Shown here: piece after piece, positions 1-6,292 of the stretch
Position numbering within the stretch: position 1 is the first letter of the stretch
Layout of the letters: each line of letters begins with the position of its first letter
NCBI GenBank assembly: GCA_902472315.1
Contig: CABRNM010000056.1
Location: 1-7,650 of the forward strand
Length of the DNA: 7,650 nucleotides
Direction: 5' to 3'
From: an uncultured Collinsella sp.
GTDB taxonomy: Bacteria; Actinomycetota; Coriobacteriia; Coriobacteriales; Coriobacteriaceae
The notes under the pieces: model-generated
What the model was told of the DNA's origin: nothing
What the model saw: the letters and a program-made list of their open reading frames with translations, nothing else
Databases searched by the model: none
Made by a program: the position numbers and the translations under genes

Positions 1-278
1 AGTGCCTGGGCGTGCGCCTCGAGCCACTCGATGCAGGCCTCGGGGTAGCATGCCAGGACGATGATGTCGCATTCGCCGAGCGTCTCGTCGTTGAGCTCGC
101 CGGCAACGGTGCCCATGCTGGCGGCCGTCATGACGTCGTCGTCGGGGTCCCAGGCCAGCACGCGGACGCCCGCCTGCGCATAACCGCGGGCAAAGCTGCC
201 GCCGATGAGGCCCAGGCCCACGATGCCGGCGCACTTGGGGCCACCCTGGTTAACGCGTGCGTTTCTCACCGTACCCAT
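1..278 (-). CDS. tyrA: Prephenate dehydrogenase, N-terminal part (cut by window edge)
   Basis: The first 92 codons are visible; the gene continues beyond base 1. The enzyme family oxidatively decarboxylates prephenate to 4-hydroxyphenylpyruvate using NAD(P)+ in tyrosine synthesis, in the cytosol. Seen: a short leader, then a Rossmann dinucleotide-binding start at residues 18-30 with the GLGLIGGS glycine motif, a second strand ending in an acidic residue (LAWDPD, about 41-46) where the ribose of the cofactor would bind, and a third strand DIIVLACYP (71-79). This arrangement is typical of TyrA. The ATG at 278 is favoured by an AGGAG site 6 nt upstream inside the end of aroF. Only 3 nt separate it from the aroF stop, so the two are surely co-transcribed and probably translationally coupled. 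The C-terminal dehydrogenase domain and any ACT regulatory domain lie outside the window, so arogenate versus prephenate preference cannot be judged. Confidence 0.87.
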   Translation of the reverse strand, partial: MGTVRNARVNQGGPKCAGIVGLGLIGGSFARGYAQAGVRVLAWDPDDDVMTAASMGTVAGELNDETLGECDIIVLACYPEACIEWLEAHAQA

Positions 279-281
279 GGG

Positions 282-1307
282 CTACTCCTGAACGGTCTCT
301 TGGCAGACGACCTCGCGGATGGCGCGGATGCGGCGCATGGTGTCGTCGAACTGGTCGGGGGTGAGGGCCTGAGCGCCGTCGGACCAGGCGTGGCTCGGGT
401 CGTCGTGGACCTCGATCTCCAGACCGTTGGCGCCGCAGGCAGTCGCGGCGAGCGCCATGGGCTCAACATAGCGGGTGTAACCGGTGGCGTGGCTGGGGTC
501 GGCGACGACGGGCAGGTGCGACAGGTGGTGCAGCACCGGCACGGCGTTGAGGTCGAAGGTGTTGCGGGTGCGGGTCTCGAAGGTGCGGATGCCGCGCTCG
601 CACAGGATGACGTTGTCGTTGCCCTCGCTCATGATGTACTCGGCTGCCATAAGCAGCTCGTCGACGGTGCCGGACATGCCGCGCTTGAGCAGGATCGGGG
701 TCTTGGTCTTGCCGACCTCCTTGAGCAGGGGGAAGTTCTGGGCGTTGCGAGCGCCGATCTGCATGACGTCGATCTTCTTGTCGAGGAAGACCTGCACGTC
801 GCGCGGGTCCATGATCTCGGTGACGATCGGCATGTCGAGCTCGGCGGATGCCTCGCACAGCAGGTCCAGGCCGGCGGGACCCATGCCCTGGTAGGCGTAC
901 GGGGAGGTGCGGGGCTTGTAGGCGCCGCCGCGCAGCATCGTGGCGCCGGCGGCCTTCACGCGGCGGGCGATGCGGATGAGGTTCTCGCCCTCGACGGAGC
1001 AGGGGCCGGCGATGACCTGGAACTGGTCGCCGCCGATCTTGACGCCGTGGCCGCAGTCGATGACGGAGTCCTCGGGGTGGAACTTGCGGTTGGCGCGCTT
1101 GAACGGCTCGGAGACGCGCTGTACGCGCTCGACGACGTCCATGGACTCGAGCAGGAACGGGTCGATTTTGGTCGTGTCGCCCACCAAGCCGATGATGGTC
1201 TCGTTCTCGCCGCGCGAGACGTCGGTCTTGAGTCCTTTTTTCTCGATCCAGCTGACAATGTGGCTTACGGCTTCGTCGCTGGCGCTCTGCTTTAAAATCG
1301 CAATCAT
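282..1307 (-). CDS. aroF: 3-deoxy-7-phosphoheptulonate (DAHP) synthase, type I-beta with N-terminal regulatory domain
   Basis: Condenses phosphoenolpyruvate with erythrose 4-phosphate to DAHP, the committed step of the shikimate pathway; cytosolic and metal-dependent. The 341-residue product has a ferredoxin-like/ACT-like N-terminal domain (about 1-65), known in the Thermotoga-type enzymes to mediate feedback by Tyr/Phe, followed by a TIM barrel. Visible barrel motifs are GPCSVE (101-106), KPRTSPY (131-137), QIGARNAQN (183-191), LLKRG (206-210) and DPSHATG (270-276). The likely metal ligands are Cys103, His273, Glu299 and Asp310, each in the position expected for this subfamily. Length is close to the usual 335-345. 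The ATG at 1307 is chosen because the product then begins MIAIL, the normal family start, with AGAGG 7-8 nt upstream; an in-frame ATG at 1355 would add 16 unlikely residues and lies inside the leader hairpin region. It is first gene of an aroF-tyrA operon. Feedback by tyrosine or phenylalanine is inferred from the domain. Confidence 0.95.
   Translation of the reverse strand: MIAILKQSASDEAVSHIVSWIEKKGLKTDVSRGENETIIGLVGDTTKIDPFLLESMDVVERVQRVSEPFKRANRKFHPEDSVIDCGHGVKIGGDQFQVIAGPCSVEGENLIRIARRVKAAGATMLRGGAYKPRTSPYAYQGMGPAGLDLLCEASAELDMPIVTEIMDPRDVQVFLDKKIDVMQIGARNAQNFPLLKEVGKTKTPILLKRGMSGTVDELLMAAEYIMSEGNDNVILCERGIRTFETRTRNTFDLNAVPVLHHLSHLPVVADPSHATGYTRYVEPMALAATACGANGLEIEVHDDPSHAWSDGAQALTPDQFDDTMRRIRAIREVVCQETVQE
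285..289 (-). promoter_or_regulatory. Ribosome binding site of tyrA
   Basis: On the minus strand AGGAG lies 6 nt before the tyrA ATG and sits within the last codons of aroF, directly before the aroF TAG stop (282-284). Ribosomes finishing aroF would be positioned over it, supporting translational coupling and the chosen tyrA start. Confidence 0.7.
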
Positions 1308-1378
1308 GGTGTGCCTCTCACCTCGATGGATAACCCTTGCAAAAACGGCCCGCATCGCGAGCCGTTATATATGTGCAT
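1304..1378 (-). CDS. Possible 24-residue leader peptide upstream of aroF
   Basis: A small ORF starts at ATG 1378 (minus), begins MHIYNGSRCGPF, and ends in a TGA that overlaps the aroF start codon as ATGA. It contains one Tyr codon (position 4) and one Phe codon (position 12), and it spans the whole terminator-like hairpin. There is no clear Shine-Dalgarno site. A TATAAA at 1389-1384 would put the transcription start at or near its ATG, so it could only be leaderless. A ribosome translating it would disrupt the hairpin and deliver ribosomes to aroF. It could equally be a chance ORF; there is no direct evidence of translation. Confidence 0.25.
   Translation of the reverse strand: MHIYNGSRCGPFLQGLSIEVRGTP
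1341..1366 (-). terminator. Terminator-like hairpin in the aroF leader (candidate attenuator)
   Basis: Read on the minus strand, AACGGC (1366-1361) pairs with GCCGTT (1349-1344). An inner CGC/GCG pairing closes a three-base loop after one mismatch. The stem runs straight into a T stretch (five T in all, plus-strand 1341-1345, two of them in the stem). It lies about 35 nt before the aroF ATG and points toward aroF. No gene upstream on this strand needs a terminator, since the neighbouring tRNA is on the other strand, so premature termination in the aroF leader is the natural reading. The T tract is short, so efficiency is uncertain. Confidence 0.5.
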
Positions 1379-1383
1379 GAGAG

Positions 1384-1389
1384 TTTATA
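1384..1389 (-). promoter_or_regulatory. Candidate -10 element of the aroF-tyrA operon
   Basis: TATAAA on the minus strand is the best -10-like hexamer in the aroF leader, about 77 nt before the aroF ATG. I see no convincing -35 at normal spacing; the 17-nt position is GGCGGC. The assignment is therefore tentative. Confidence 0.25.
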
Positions 1390-1468
1390 CTATCTGACTC
1401 GCTTTTGCCGCCTAAAGCGCACCGTCGCGGCGCGTCTCCCACGTAATTGCAAAGCTTTTTCTATTATT

Positions 1469-1498
1469 TTGTTAGCCCGCGGCGCACTTGGGTATAAT
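1469..1498 (+). promoter_or_regulatory. Promoter of tRNA-Arg
   Basis: TTGTTA (1469-1474, 4 of 6 matches to the -35 consensus) and a perfect TATAAT (1493-1498) are separated by 18 nt. The expected transcription start falls at about 1504-1506, only a few nt before the mature tRNA 5' end. The stretch just upstream (about 1450-1470) is rich in T/A compared with its surroundings and could act as an UP element, as is common for stable RNA promoters. Confidence 0.75.
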
Positions 1499-1509
1499 GC
1501 CTACCGTTC

Positions 1510-1586
1510 GCCCTATTAGCTCAGGGGATTAGAGCGTCTGCCTCCGGAGCAGAAGGCCGTTGGTTCGAATCCAACATGGGGCACCA
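1510..1586 (+). tRNA. tRNA-Arg, anticodon CCG
   Basis: A complete cloverleaf of 77 nt including an encoded 3' CCA. The acceptor stem is GCCCTAT (1510-1516) with ATGGGGC (1576-1582), containing one T-G pair. The D stem is GCTC/GAGC (1519-1522, 1532-1535). The anticodon stem is TCTGC/GCAGA with loop CTCCGGA and anticodon CCG at 1544-1546, which reads the Arg codon CGG. The variable loop has five bases, and the T arm is GTTGG-TTCGAAT-CCAAC (1559-1575). The discriminator is A1583 and CCA is at 1584-1586. It has its own promoter upstream and a terminator downstream, so it is a monocistronic tRNA gene. Confidence 0.97.
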
Positions 1587-1595
1587 TCGAACGTA

Positions 1596-1632
1596 AGACC
1601 GTCCGAACCTCGCATGGTCCGGGCGGTTTTCT
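1596..1632 (+). terminator. Rho-independent terminator after tRNA-Arg
   Basis: ACCGTCCG (1598-1605) pairs with CGGGCGGT (1620-1627), giving eight pairs with one U-G. The loop between them has a further ACC/GGT pairing (1607-1609 with 1616-1618). The stem is followed by a T run to 1630. It starts about 10 nt past the tRNA CCA, as expected for a tRNA terminator, and lies about 30 nt before the ATPase start. Confidence 0.8.
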
Positions 1633-1661
1633 TATACCGACGCGACATGATGGGACGTGGT

Positions 1662-4385
1662 ATGGCAGCAACGGATATCGAGCGCGGACTCTCGACCGCC
1701 GAGGTCGAGGAGCGCATCGCCGCCGGTAAGATCAACCGCAACATGGAGCTCAAGACCAAGTCGGTCAAAGAGCTCATCATCGAGAACCTCTGCACGCTGT
1801 TTAACTTGATCAACGTGGTCTTGGCGATTTTGGCGTTGCTGACCGGTTCGTTTAAGAACCTGACGTTTCTGTTCGTGGTGTTCTTGAACACGGCAATTGG
1901 CGTCATTCAGTCCATGCGTTCCAAGCGGATGGTCGACAAGCTTACGCTGCTCACCTCTAAGAAGGCCATCGCGGTGCGCGATGGCGCCGAGGTGGAGCTC
2001 GACCTGGACCAGATCGTGATCGACGATATCATTCGCCTGGGGCGCGGTGACCAGATTCCCGCCGACGCCGTGGTGGTGTCGGGCGAGGCGCTCGTCAACG
2101 AGAGTCTGCTGACGGGCGAGAGCGATCTTATCAAAAAGCAGCCCGGCTCCGAGCTCATGAGCGGCAGCTTTATCGACTCAGGCCTGCTGCGCGCCCGCGT
2201 GATCCATGTCGGCGCCGATAACTACGTGGCAAAGATCAACAACGAGGCCAAGTACGTCAAAAAGGTCAATTCCGAGATCATGAACGCGTTGAATGCCATC
2301 GTGCGGTTCGCGAGCATTATCATGATTCCGCTTGGTCTGGCGCTCTTTGCTTCGAGTGTGAGCGAGCTGTGGGATGCCGCGGGAACCCCGGGCGATAGCG
2401 CGCTTTCTTGGTGTTTCTCCGAGCTGCTGGCCGGCCGTGTGCCTTCTTCGGCGCTGCTGTCCACGGTTGGTGCCCTGCTGGGCATGATTCCGCAGGGCCT
2501 GGTGCTGCTGACCTCGTCGGTGCTCGCGATCGCCACGGTGCGCCTGGCGCGTCGCAAGGTGCTGGCACAGCAGCTCTACTGCATCGAGACGCTCGCGCGC
2601 GTCGACGTTTTGTGCCTGGACAAGACGGGCACCATCACCTCGGGCCGTATGGAGGTCGAGGGCACCTACCCGCTGCCTGTTGAGGGTGTTGGCTTTGGCG
2701 CGGACTCGGACGAGGCGGCTGTCCCCGTCGAGACCACGGTGCTCGACTTTGCGCTTGCCAACGTAGCACGTGCGACCTCGGCAGATGCCAACGAGACCTG
2801 CCAGGCGCTGCTCAACTACTACGCCGATCGTCCGGTCGAGGTGTCCGAGCCGCTGTCGGTCATTCCGTTCTCGTCGTCAAAAAAGTGGAGCGGCGCGTCG
2901 TTTGCGCAGGGCTCCTATGTGATGGGCGCCGCGCAGTTTGTGCTCTCTGATCGCGCATTTGCTCAGGTCGAGAATCGTGTGGCCGAGCTTGCCGATACCT
3001 GCCGCGTACTTGTGGTGGCGCGCGTGGACGGCTTTTCGCCCGATGGCGATATGGTGGGCGAGGCCGAGCCCGTGGGTTTTGTGACTATTCGTGACGAGAT
3101 TCGTACCTCGGCAGCCGAGACTATCGGCTACTTTAACGAGCAGGGCGTGACCCTCAACGTGATCAGCGGCGACGACCCGCGTACGGTGTCGTCGATCGCG
3201 CGCGTGGTGGGCGTGCCGGGCGCCGATGCTTACGTGGACGCGACAACCCTCGATACACCGTCCAAGATTGATGCGGCAGTGGACCGTTACCACGTCTTTG
3301 GGCGTGTGACGCCGCAGCAGAAGCGCGAGCTCGTACAGGCGCTCAAACGCCGCGGGCACACCGTGGCCATGACGGGCGACGGCGTCAACGACGTGCTGGC
3401 GCTCAAGGAGGCCGACTGCTCCGTGGCGATGGCCGCCGGCTCCGATGCCGCAGGTAATGTGGCCGAGATCGTGCTCGTCGATAATGACTTTGCCTCGATG
3501 CCCGCTGTGGTGGCCGAGGGCCGTCGTTCTATCAATAACCTGCAGCGCTCTGCCGCGCTCTTTCTGACCAAGACGCTTTTCTCGATGGGCCTGGCGGCGC
3601 TGTGCATCGCGCTGCCGCCGTATCCATTCGAGCCCATTCAGATGACGCTCATCAACTTCTTTTGCATCGGCGCGCCGGGCTTTGTGCTTGGCCTGGAGCC
3701 CAACAACGCCCGCGTGAAGGGGTCGTTCTTGACCAACGTGCTTAAGCGTGCGCTGCCGGCGTCGATTGCGGTCATTTTGGCCGCGGCGCTCGATATCTTT
3801 GTGGCGCGCGTATTTGGCTTTAGCCAGCTTACGCTTTCGACCATGTGCCTGCTCACGTCGTGCGCGGCGAGTGTCAGCCTGATCTGGCGCATCTCGCAGC
3901 CGCTCACGCCCTTGCGCGTGGTGCTTTTCGTGTTTGTCGTCGCCGGTATTTTGACGGGCGTTATCGGGTTCCCGGAGCTGCTGTCCATCGCCAACCTGTC
4001 GATGGGTCAGATGGTCATTTTGGCGGTTATCATCGTCTTTACCTGCGCGGTGTTCTTTAAGCTTGCCACGATGATGGACTCGCTTAAGCCCCGTCGCCGT
4101 CATGCGGCTACCGGCTTTGGCCGTGGCGTGCGCGTTCGCCTGGGTCGCGGCGGCGGCAAGGTGAGCTCGACGGGATCGACCGCCGGGCGTTTTGCCAAGC
4201 GCGTTGCCGCCGATATGGCGCAGCGCCGTGAGGCGCGCACTGTCCGCGAGGCCGAGGCCCGTGCACTCGAGGGCGTGGCCCAGGCCCAGCCCAAGAAAAA
4301 GAGGAGTACCGGAGCCAAGCGCTCTCGCGTGACCAAGTCCGCCCAAGGCATCAAAGTCTCGATGCCAAGAAAAAAGAAGAAGTAG
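1662..4385 (+). CDS. Cation-transporting P-type ATPase, CtpE-like, with basic C-terminal tail
   Basis: An ATP-driven ion pump in the cell membrane, 907 residues from the chosen start. Visible in order: membrane segments 1-2 (about 39-62, 67-85); actuator domain with TGES at 151-154; segments 3-4 (about 213-232, 265-296) with an IPQGL motif at 276-280; phosphorylation site DKTGTIT with Asp320; nucleotide-binding domain (about 340-540, KKWSGASF near 407-414); hinge motif MTGDGVND at 570-577; and segments 5-10 between about 630 and 805. The sequence around the hinge and the GxVLGLEP end of segment 6 resemble mycobacterial CtpE, which has been linked to calcium uptake; the substrate here is an inference. 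The last 100 residues are very basic and end in PRKKKK. Start: ATG 1662 has GGGA six nt upstream and gives a normal N terminus (MAATDIERGLS). ATGs at 1647 and 1650 are possible but lack a ribosome site. No clear promoter lies between the tRNA terminator and the gene, so expression may come from tRNA read-through or an atypical promoter. Confidence 0.92.
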   Translation: MAATDIERGLSTAEVEERIAAGKINRNMELKTKSVKELIIENLCTLFNLINVVLAILALLTGSFKNLTFLFVVFLNTAIGVIQSMRSKRMVDKLTLLTSKKAIAVRDGAEVELDLDQIVIDDIIRLGRGDQIPADAVVVSGEALVNESLLTGESDLIKKQPGSELMSGSFIDSGLLRARVIHVGADNYVAKINNEAKYVKKVNSEIMNALNAIVRFASIIMIPLGLALFASSVSELWDAAGTPGDSALSWCFSELLAGRVPSSALLSTVGALLGMIPQGLVLLTSSVLAIATVRLARRKVLAQQLYCIETLARVDVLCLDKTGTITSGRMEVEGTYPLPVEGVGFGADSDEAAVPVETTVLDFALANVARATSADANETCQALLNYYADRPVEVSEPLSVIPFSSSKKWSGASFAQGSYVMGAAQFVLSDRAFAQVENRVAELADTCRVLVVARVDGFSPDGDMVGEAEPVGFVTIRDEIRTSAAETIGYFNEQGVTLNVISGDDPRTVSSIARVVGVPGADAYVDATTLDTPSKIDAAVDRYHVFGRVTPQQKRELVQALKRRGHTVAMTGDGVNDVLALKEADCSVAMAAGSDAAGNVAEIVLVDNDFASMPAVVAEGRRSINNLQRSAALFLTKTLFSMGLAALCIALPPYPFEPIQMTLINFFCIGAPGFVLGLEPNNARVKGSFLTNVLKRALPASIAVILAAALDIFVARVFGFSQLTLSTMCLLTSCAASVSLIWRISQPLTPLRVVLFVFVVAGILTGVIGFPELLSIANLSMGQMVILAVIIVFTCAVFFKLATMMDSLKPRRRHAATGFGRGVRVRLGRGGGKVSSTGSTAGRFAKRVAADMAQRREARTVREAEARALEGVAQAQPKKKRSTGAKRSRVTKSAQGIKVSMPRKKKK

Positions 4386-4395
4386 CTACGCGCCC

Positions 4396-4470
4396 TGGCG
4401 ATGTTGAATTGGTGCCTTGTTCCTGTGGGGCCGTGGCGATGTTATGCTCTAACCTCGATTGTTTGAATTG
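4396..4470 (+). repeat. Short direct repeats in the gap before the zinc-ribbon gene
   Basis: TGGCGATGTT occurs at 4396-4405 and 4434-4443. TTGAATTG occurs at 4404-4411, overlapping the first copy, and again at 4463-4470. The second copy looks like the first split by about 19 nt. This could be a local duplication or paired binding sites just ahead of the start codon. The copies are short and may be chance. Confidence 0.4.
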
Positions 4471-4478
4471 CTTCGAAA

Positions 4479-4483
4479 AGAGG
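4479..4483 (+). promoter_or_regulatory. Ribosome binding site deciding the GTG start at 4489
   Basis: AGAGG is five nt before GTG 4489. The upstream in-frame TTG at 4459 has no such site and would add ten residues ahead of the first zinc-ribbon cysteines, so the GTG is preferred. Confidence 0.65.
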
Positions 4484-4488
4484 ATGCC

Positions 4489-5631
4489 GTGATCTGCCCG
4501 CATTGCCTTAAGACTATCGAGGACGGCGCCTCGTTCTGCCCCTACTGCAACGCCTATGTGGGTCCGGGCGATGGTCCCGAGCACACCGAGTTCGTGTTCT
4601 GTGAGGGCTGCGGTGCCCGTCTTTCTCCGCATGATCGCACGTGCCCAAAATGCGGACGCCCTGCTCCGGGTATCCTCTCCGAGGACGCGGCCGCATCCGA
4701 CCTGGCAGCGGGCCGCACGGCGGGCTTTCCGCGCCTAACGCAAGAGCAGATCGATACCGAGGTGCCGCATGCGCCAGCCTCTGCCGCTGCGGTGCTCTCG
4801 GACGCCGCCGATCCTAACGAGACCTGCGTGCTGCCGGCTTTCGATAAGGATTTCGGTATCCCCAAGGTCGATATTCCCACGCCCGTTTCCCTGCATGACG
4901 ATGCTCAAAAACCCAAGCGCAAGGTGCATCCCGACGAGGACGCCTATCACAAGCACAAGCGTCATATCCCCAAGCCGCTCATCGTCATCGCGGTCCTTGC
5001 TGTCGTTTGCGGCGGTGCCTATTGGTTCGTGACGACCGATCCCATGGGTGTCATGCCTGGCTTCTACGACCAGTTTGGCCAAGCTGCACAAACCACCTTC
5101 CCCACGCGCCAAAAGGGCGAGGCGACTGAGGACGATACCAAGCAAGACGATTCTGCCGAGGTGGTCCAGGAAGAAACCGTGCTGACCGATGATCAGCTCT
5201 ATACCAGGCTCGACGGTCTGTATCAGACCATCGTGTCCTACGGTGACGAGGACCAGATCGGCGAGGTCATCGATTCCTTTAACAATGGTTATCTCCGAAC
5301 GCCGCTGTCCACCCGTCAGGAGCTGTCGCAGAGTGCCTACGCCCTGCGCGACCAGATCAAAATGACGCAAGATGAGCTTAACAACCTTAAGTATCAGGAC
5401 GATACGGTCTATGCGGATGACATCGCCCACTTAAAGCAGCTTGCCGAGTGGATGTATGAGCGCGTCGACGTGATCTGCCAGAGTTGGGACATCTCGCTGG
5501 CCATTCCTGATGGTGAGTCGATGAGTTCCCACCAAAGCGAGATCCTGGCGCCCATCGCGCAGAGTGGCAACAGCGCGCTTAATCAGTACGACGCCAACGT
5601 GGGCTCCTGGAAGCCGCAGCAGCGTTCCTAA
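4489..5631 (+). CDS. Membrane-anchored double zinc-ribbon protein of unknown function
   Basis: A 380-residue protein I cannot name. Starting at GTG 4489, it opens with two treble-clef/zinc-ribbon units. The first has CPHC (Cys3, Cys6) with CPYC (Cys17, Cys20); the second has CEGC (Cys38, Cys41) with CPKC (Cys52, Cys55). A low-complexity, Ala/Asp-rich linker follows (about 60-135), then a basic His/Lys-rich patch (about 140-160, containing KHKRHIPK). One hydrophobic span is at about 162-182. The C-terminal half (about 185-380) is mostly polar and helix-rich, with an acidic Thr/Gln-rich segment just after the membrane and no cysteine pairs. The likely topology is zinc ribbons inside and the C-terminal domain outside. 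Zinc-ribbon plus single-span proteins are common in Gram-positive bacteria and are often poorly characterised; a sensing or scaffold role is only a guess. It follows the ATPase by 103 nt with no visible terminator, so co-transcription is possible. No downstream terminator is seen either. Confidence 0.85.
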   Translation: MICPHCLKTIEDGASFCPYCNAYVGPGDGPEHTEFVFCEGCGARLSPHDRTCPKCGRPAPGILSEDAAASDLAAGRTAGFPRLTQEQIDTEVPHAPASAAAVLSDAADPNETCVLPAFDKDFGIPKVDIPTPVSLHDDAQKPKRKVHPDEDAYHKHKRHIPKPLIVIAVLAVVCGGAYWFVTTDPMGVMPGFYDQFGQAAQTTFPTRQKGEATEDDTKQDDSAEVVQEETVLTDDQLYTRLDGLYQTIVSYGDEDQIGEVIDSFNNGYLRTPLSTRQELSQSAYALRDQIKMTQDELNNLKYQDDTVYADDIAHLKQLAEWMYERVDVICQSWDISLAIPDGESMSSHQSEILAPIAQSGNSALNQYDANVGSWKPQQRS

Positions 5632-5669
5632 AAATAGTTCGCCATAGTCGGCATAACCTACGTGCGCAA

Positions 5670-5699
5670 TTGATGTAAGCGCATGCTTATTGCTACAAT
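5670..5699 (+). promoter_or_regulatory. Promoter of the cyclophilin-TPR operon
   Basis: TTGATG (5670-5675) and TACAAT (5694-5699) are spaced 18 nt apart, 4 and 5 matches to the sigma-70 type consensus. The predicted start at about 5706 leaves a leader of roughly 33 nt before the ATG at 5739. The stretch is visibly AT-richer than the flanking genes. It makes the isomerase gene the first gene of a transcript separate from the zinc-ribbon gene. Confidence 0.65.
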
Positions 5700-5738
5700 T
5701 CGTACAAATATGCTTTAAACGCACGAGGAAGGAACCAC

Positions 5739-6281
5739 ATGTTTGGTTTTAAGAAAGAGCTCTACACGCCCGAGTATCAGCTTGCCGGCGACGAGTGCGC
5801 CGTTATCGAGACGTCGAAGGGTACCATCAAGGTCAAGTTTGACGGCGAGGGCGCTCCCATTCATGTCGCGAACTTCTGCGAGCTTTCCACGATGGGTTTC
5901 TATGATGGCCTTAAGTTCCATCGCTATGTGCCCGGCTTTGTCATTCAGGGCGGCGACCCCAATACCCGCGATATGTCCGGCACCGACGTCGCTGCCGGTC
6001 TTGAGGGCCCCGACGGCATGCCCGGTACCGGTGGTCCCGGCTACTGCATCAAGGGCGAGTTTGCCACCAATCCGCGCAACAGCCATGTCGATGGTGCCCT
6101 TGCCATGGCACGCTCCATGGACCCCGATTCCGCGGGTTCGCAGTTCTACTTCTGCCTGGGTGCCCAGCATAACCTCGATTCCGGTTATACCGTCTTTGGT
6201 ACCACGGTCGAGGGTCTCGATGTGATTTCGCAGCTGCGTGCCGGCGACGAGATCGTCCATGTCGAGATCGTTCACGAGTAA
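5739..6281 (+). CDS. Cyclophilin-type peptidyl-prolyl cis-trans isomerase
   Basis: Catalyses cis-trans isomerisation of X-Pro bonds and assists protein folding. At 180 residues it is essentially one cyclophilin domain. There is no signal peptide or membrane span, so it is cytosolic. Visible active-site features are KFHRYVPGFVIQGGDP (59-74) with Arg62, Phe67 and Gln70; GALAMARSMDPDSAGSQFYF (119-138) with Met123, Gln135 and Phe137; and YTVFG (150-154). The Trp that contacts cyclosporin in human cyclophilin A is not present: the equivalent stretch reads HNLDSGYTVFG, with Leu146 as the likely counterpart. Bacterial members often lack it and are weakly drug-sensitive. The loop at about 73-105 is Gly/Pro-rich, as in other prokaryotic PpiB-like enzymes. 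The ATG at 5739 has a strong GGAAGGA site six nt upstream. The next gene begins 11 nt after the stop, so the two form an operon. Confidence 0.95.
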   Translation: MFGFKKELYTPEYQLAGDECAVIETSKGTIKVKFDGEGAPIHVANFCELSTMGFYDGLKFHRYVPGFVIQGGDPNTRDMSGTDVAAGLEGPDGMPGTGGPGYCIKGEFATNPRNSHVDGALAMARSMDPDSAGSQFYFCLGAQHNLDSGYTVFGTTVEGLDVISQLRAGDEIVHVEIVHE

Positions 6282-6287
6282 AGGGGA
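6282..6287 (+). promoter_or_regulatory. Ribosome binding site deciding the TTG start at 6293
   Basis: AGGGGA directly follows the cyclophilin stop codon and lies five nt before TTG 6293. The next in-frame ATG (6362) has no such site and would remove the first TPR helix pair, so the rare TTG start is well supported. Confidence 0.75.
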
Positions 6288-6292
6288 CTTCC

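Noticed and set aside
12..1295. A 427-codon open frame on the plus strand opposite aroF-tyrA
   Set aside because: It is antisense to a clear DAHP synthase and TyrA. Its product is Val/Ala/Gly/Asp-rich with no motif, the typical mirror frame of GC-rich coding sequence.
1308..1509. T-box or known riboswitch in the aroF leader
   Set aside because: I found no T-box antiterminator consensus and no recognisable aptamer core; only the single hairpin and small ORF are supported.
1560..1661. Extension of the ATPase upstream to the TTG at 1560
   Set aside because: This would start inside the T arm of the tRNA and run through its terminator. The ATG at 1662 with an upstream GGGA is more credible.
2877..4346. 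A 489-codon open frame on the minus strand opposite the ATPase
   Set aside because: The His/Arg/Gly-rich translation has no domain pattern and is fully contained in the ATPase gene, which has all family motifs. It is a mirror-frame artefact.
4417..4448. Promoter before the zinc-ribbon gene (TTGTTC and TATGCT)
   Set aside because: Spacing is 20 nt and the -10 match is weak, so I do not call it.
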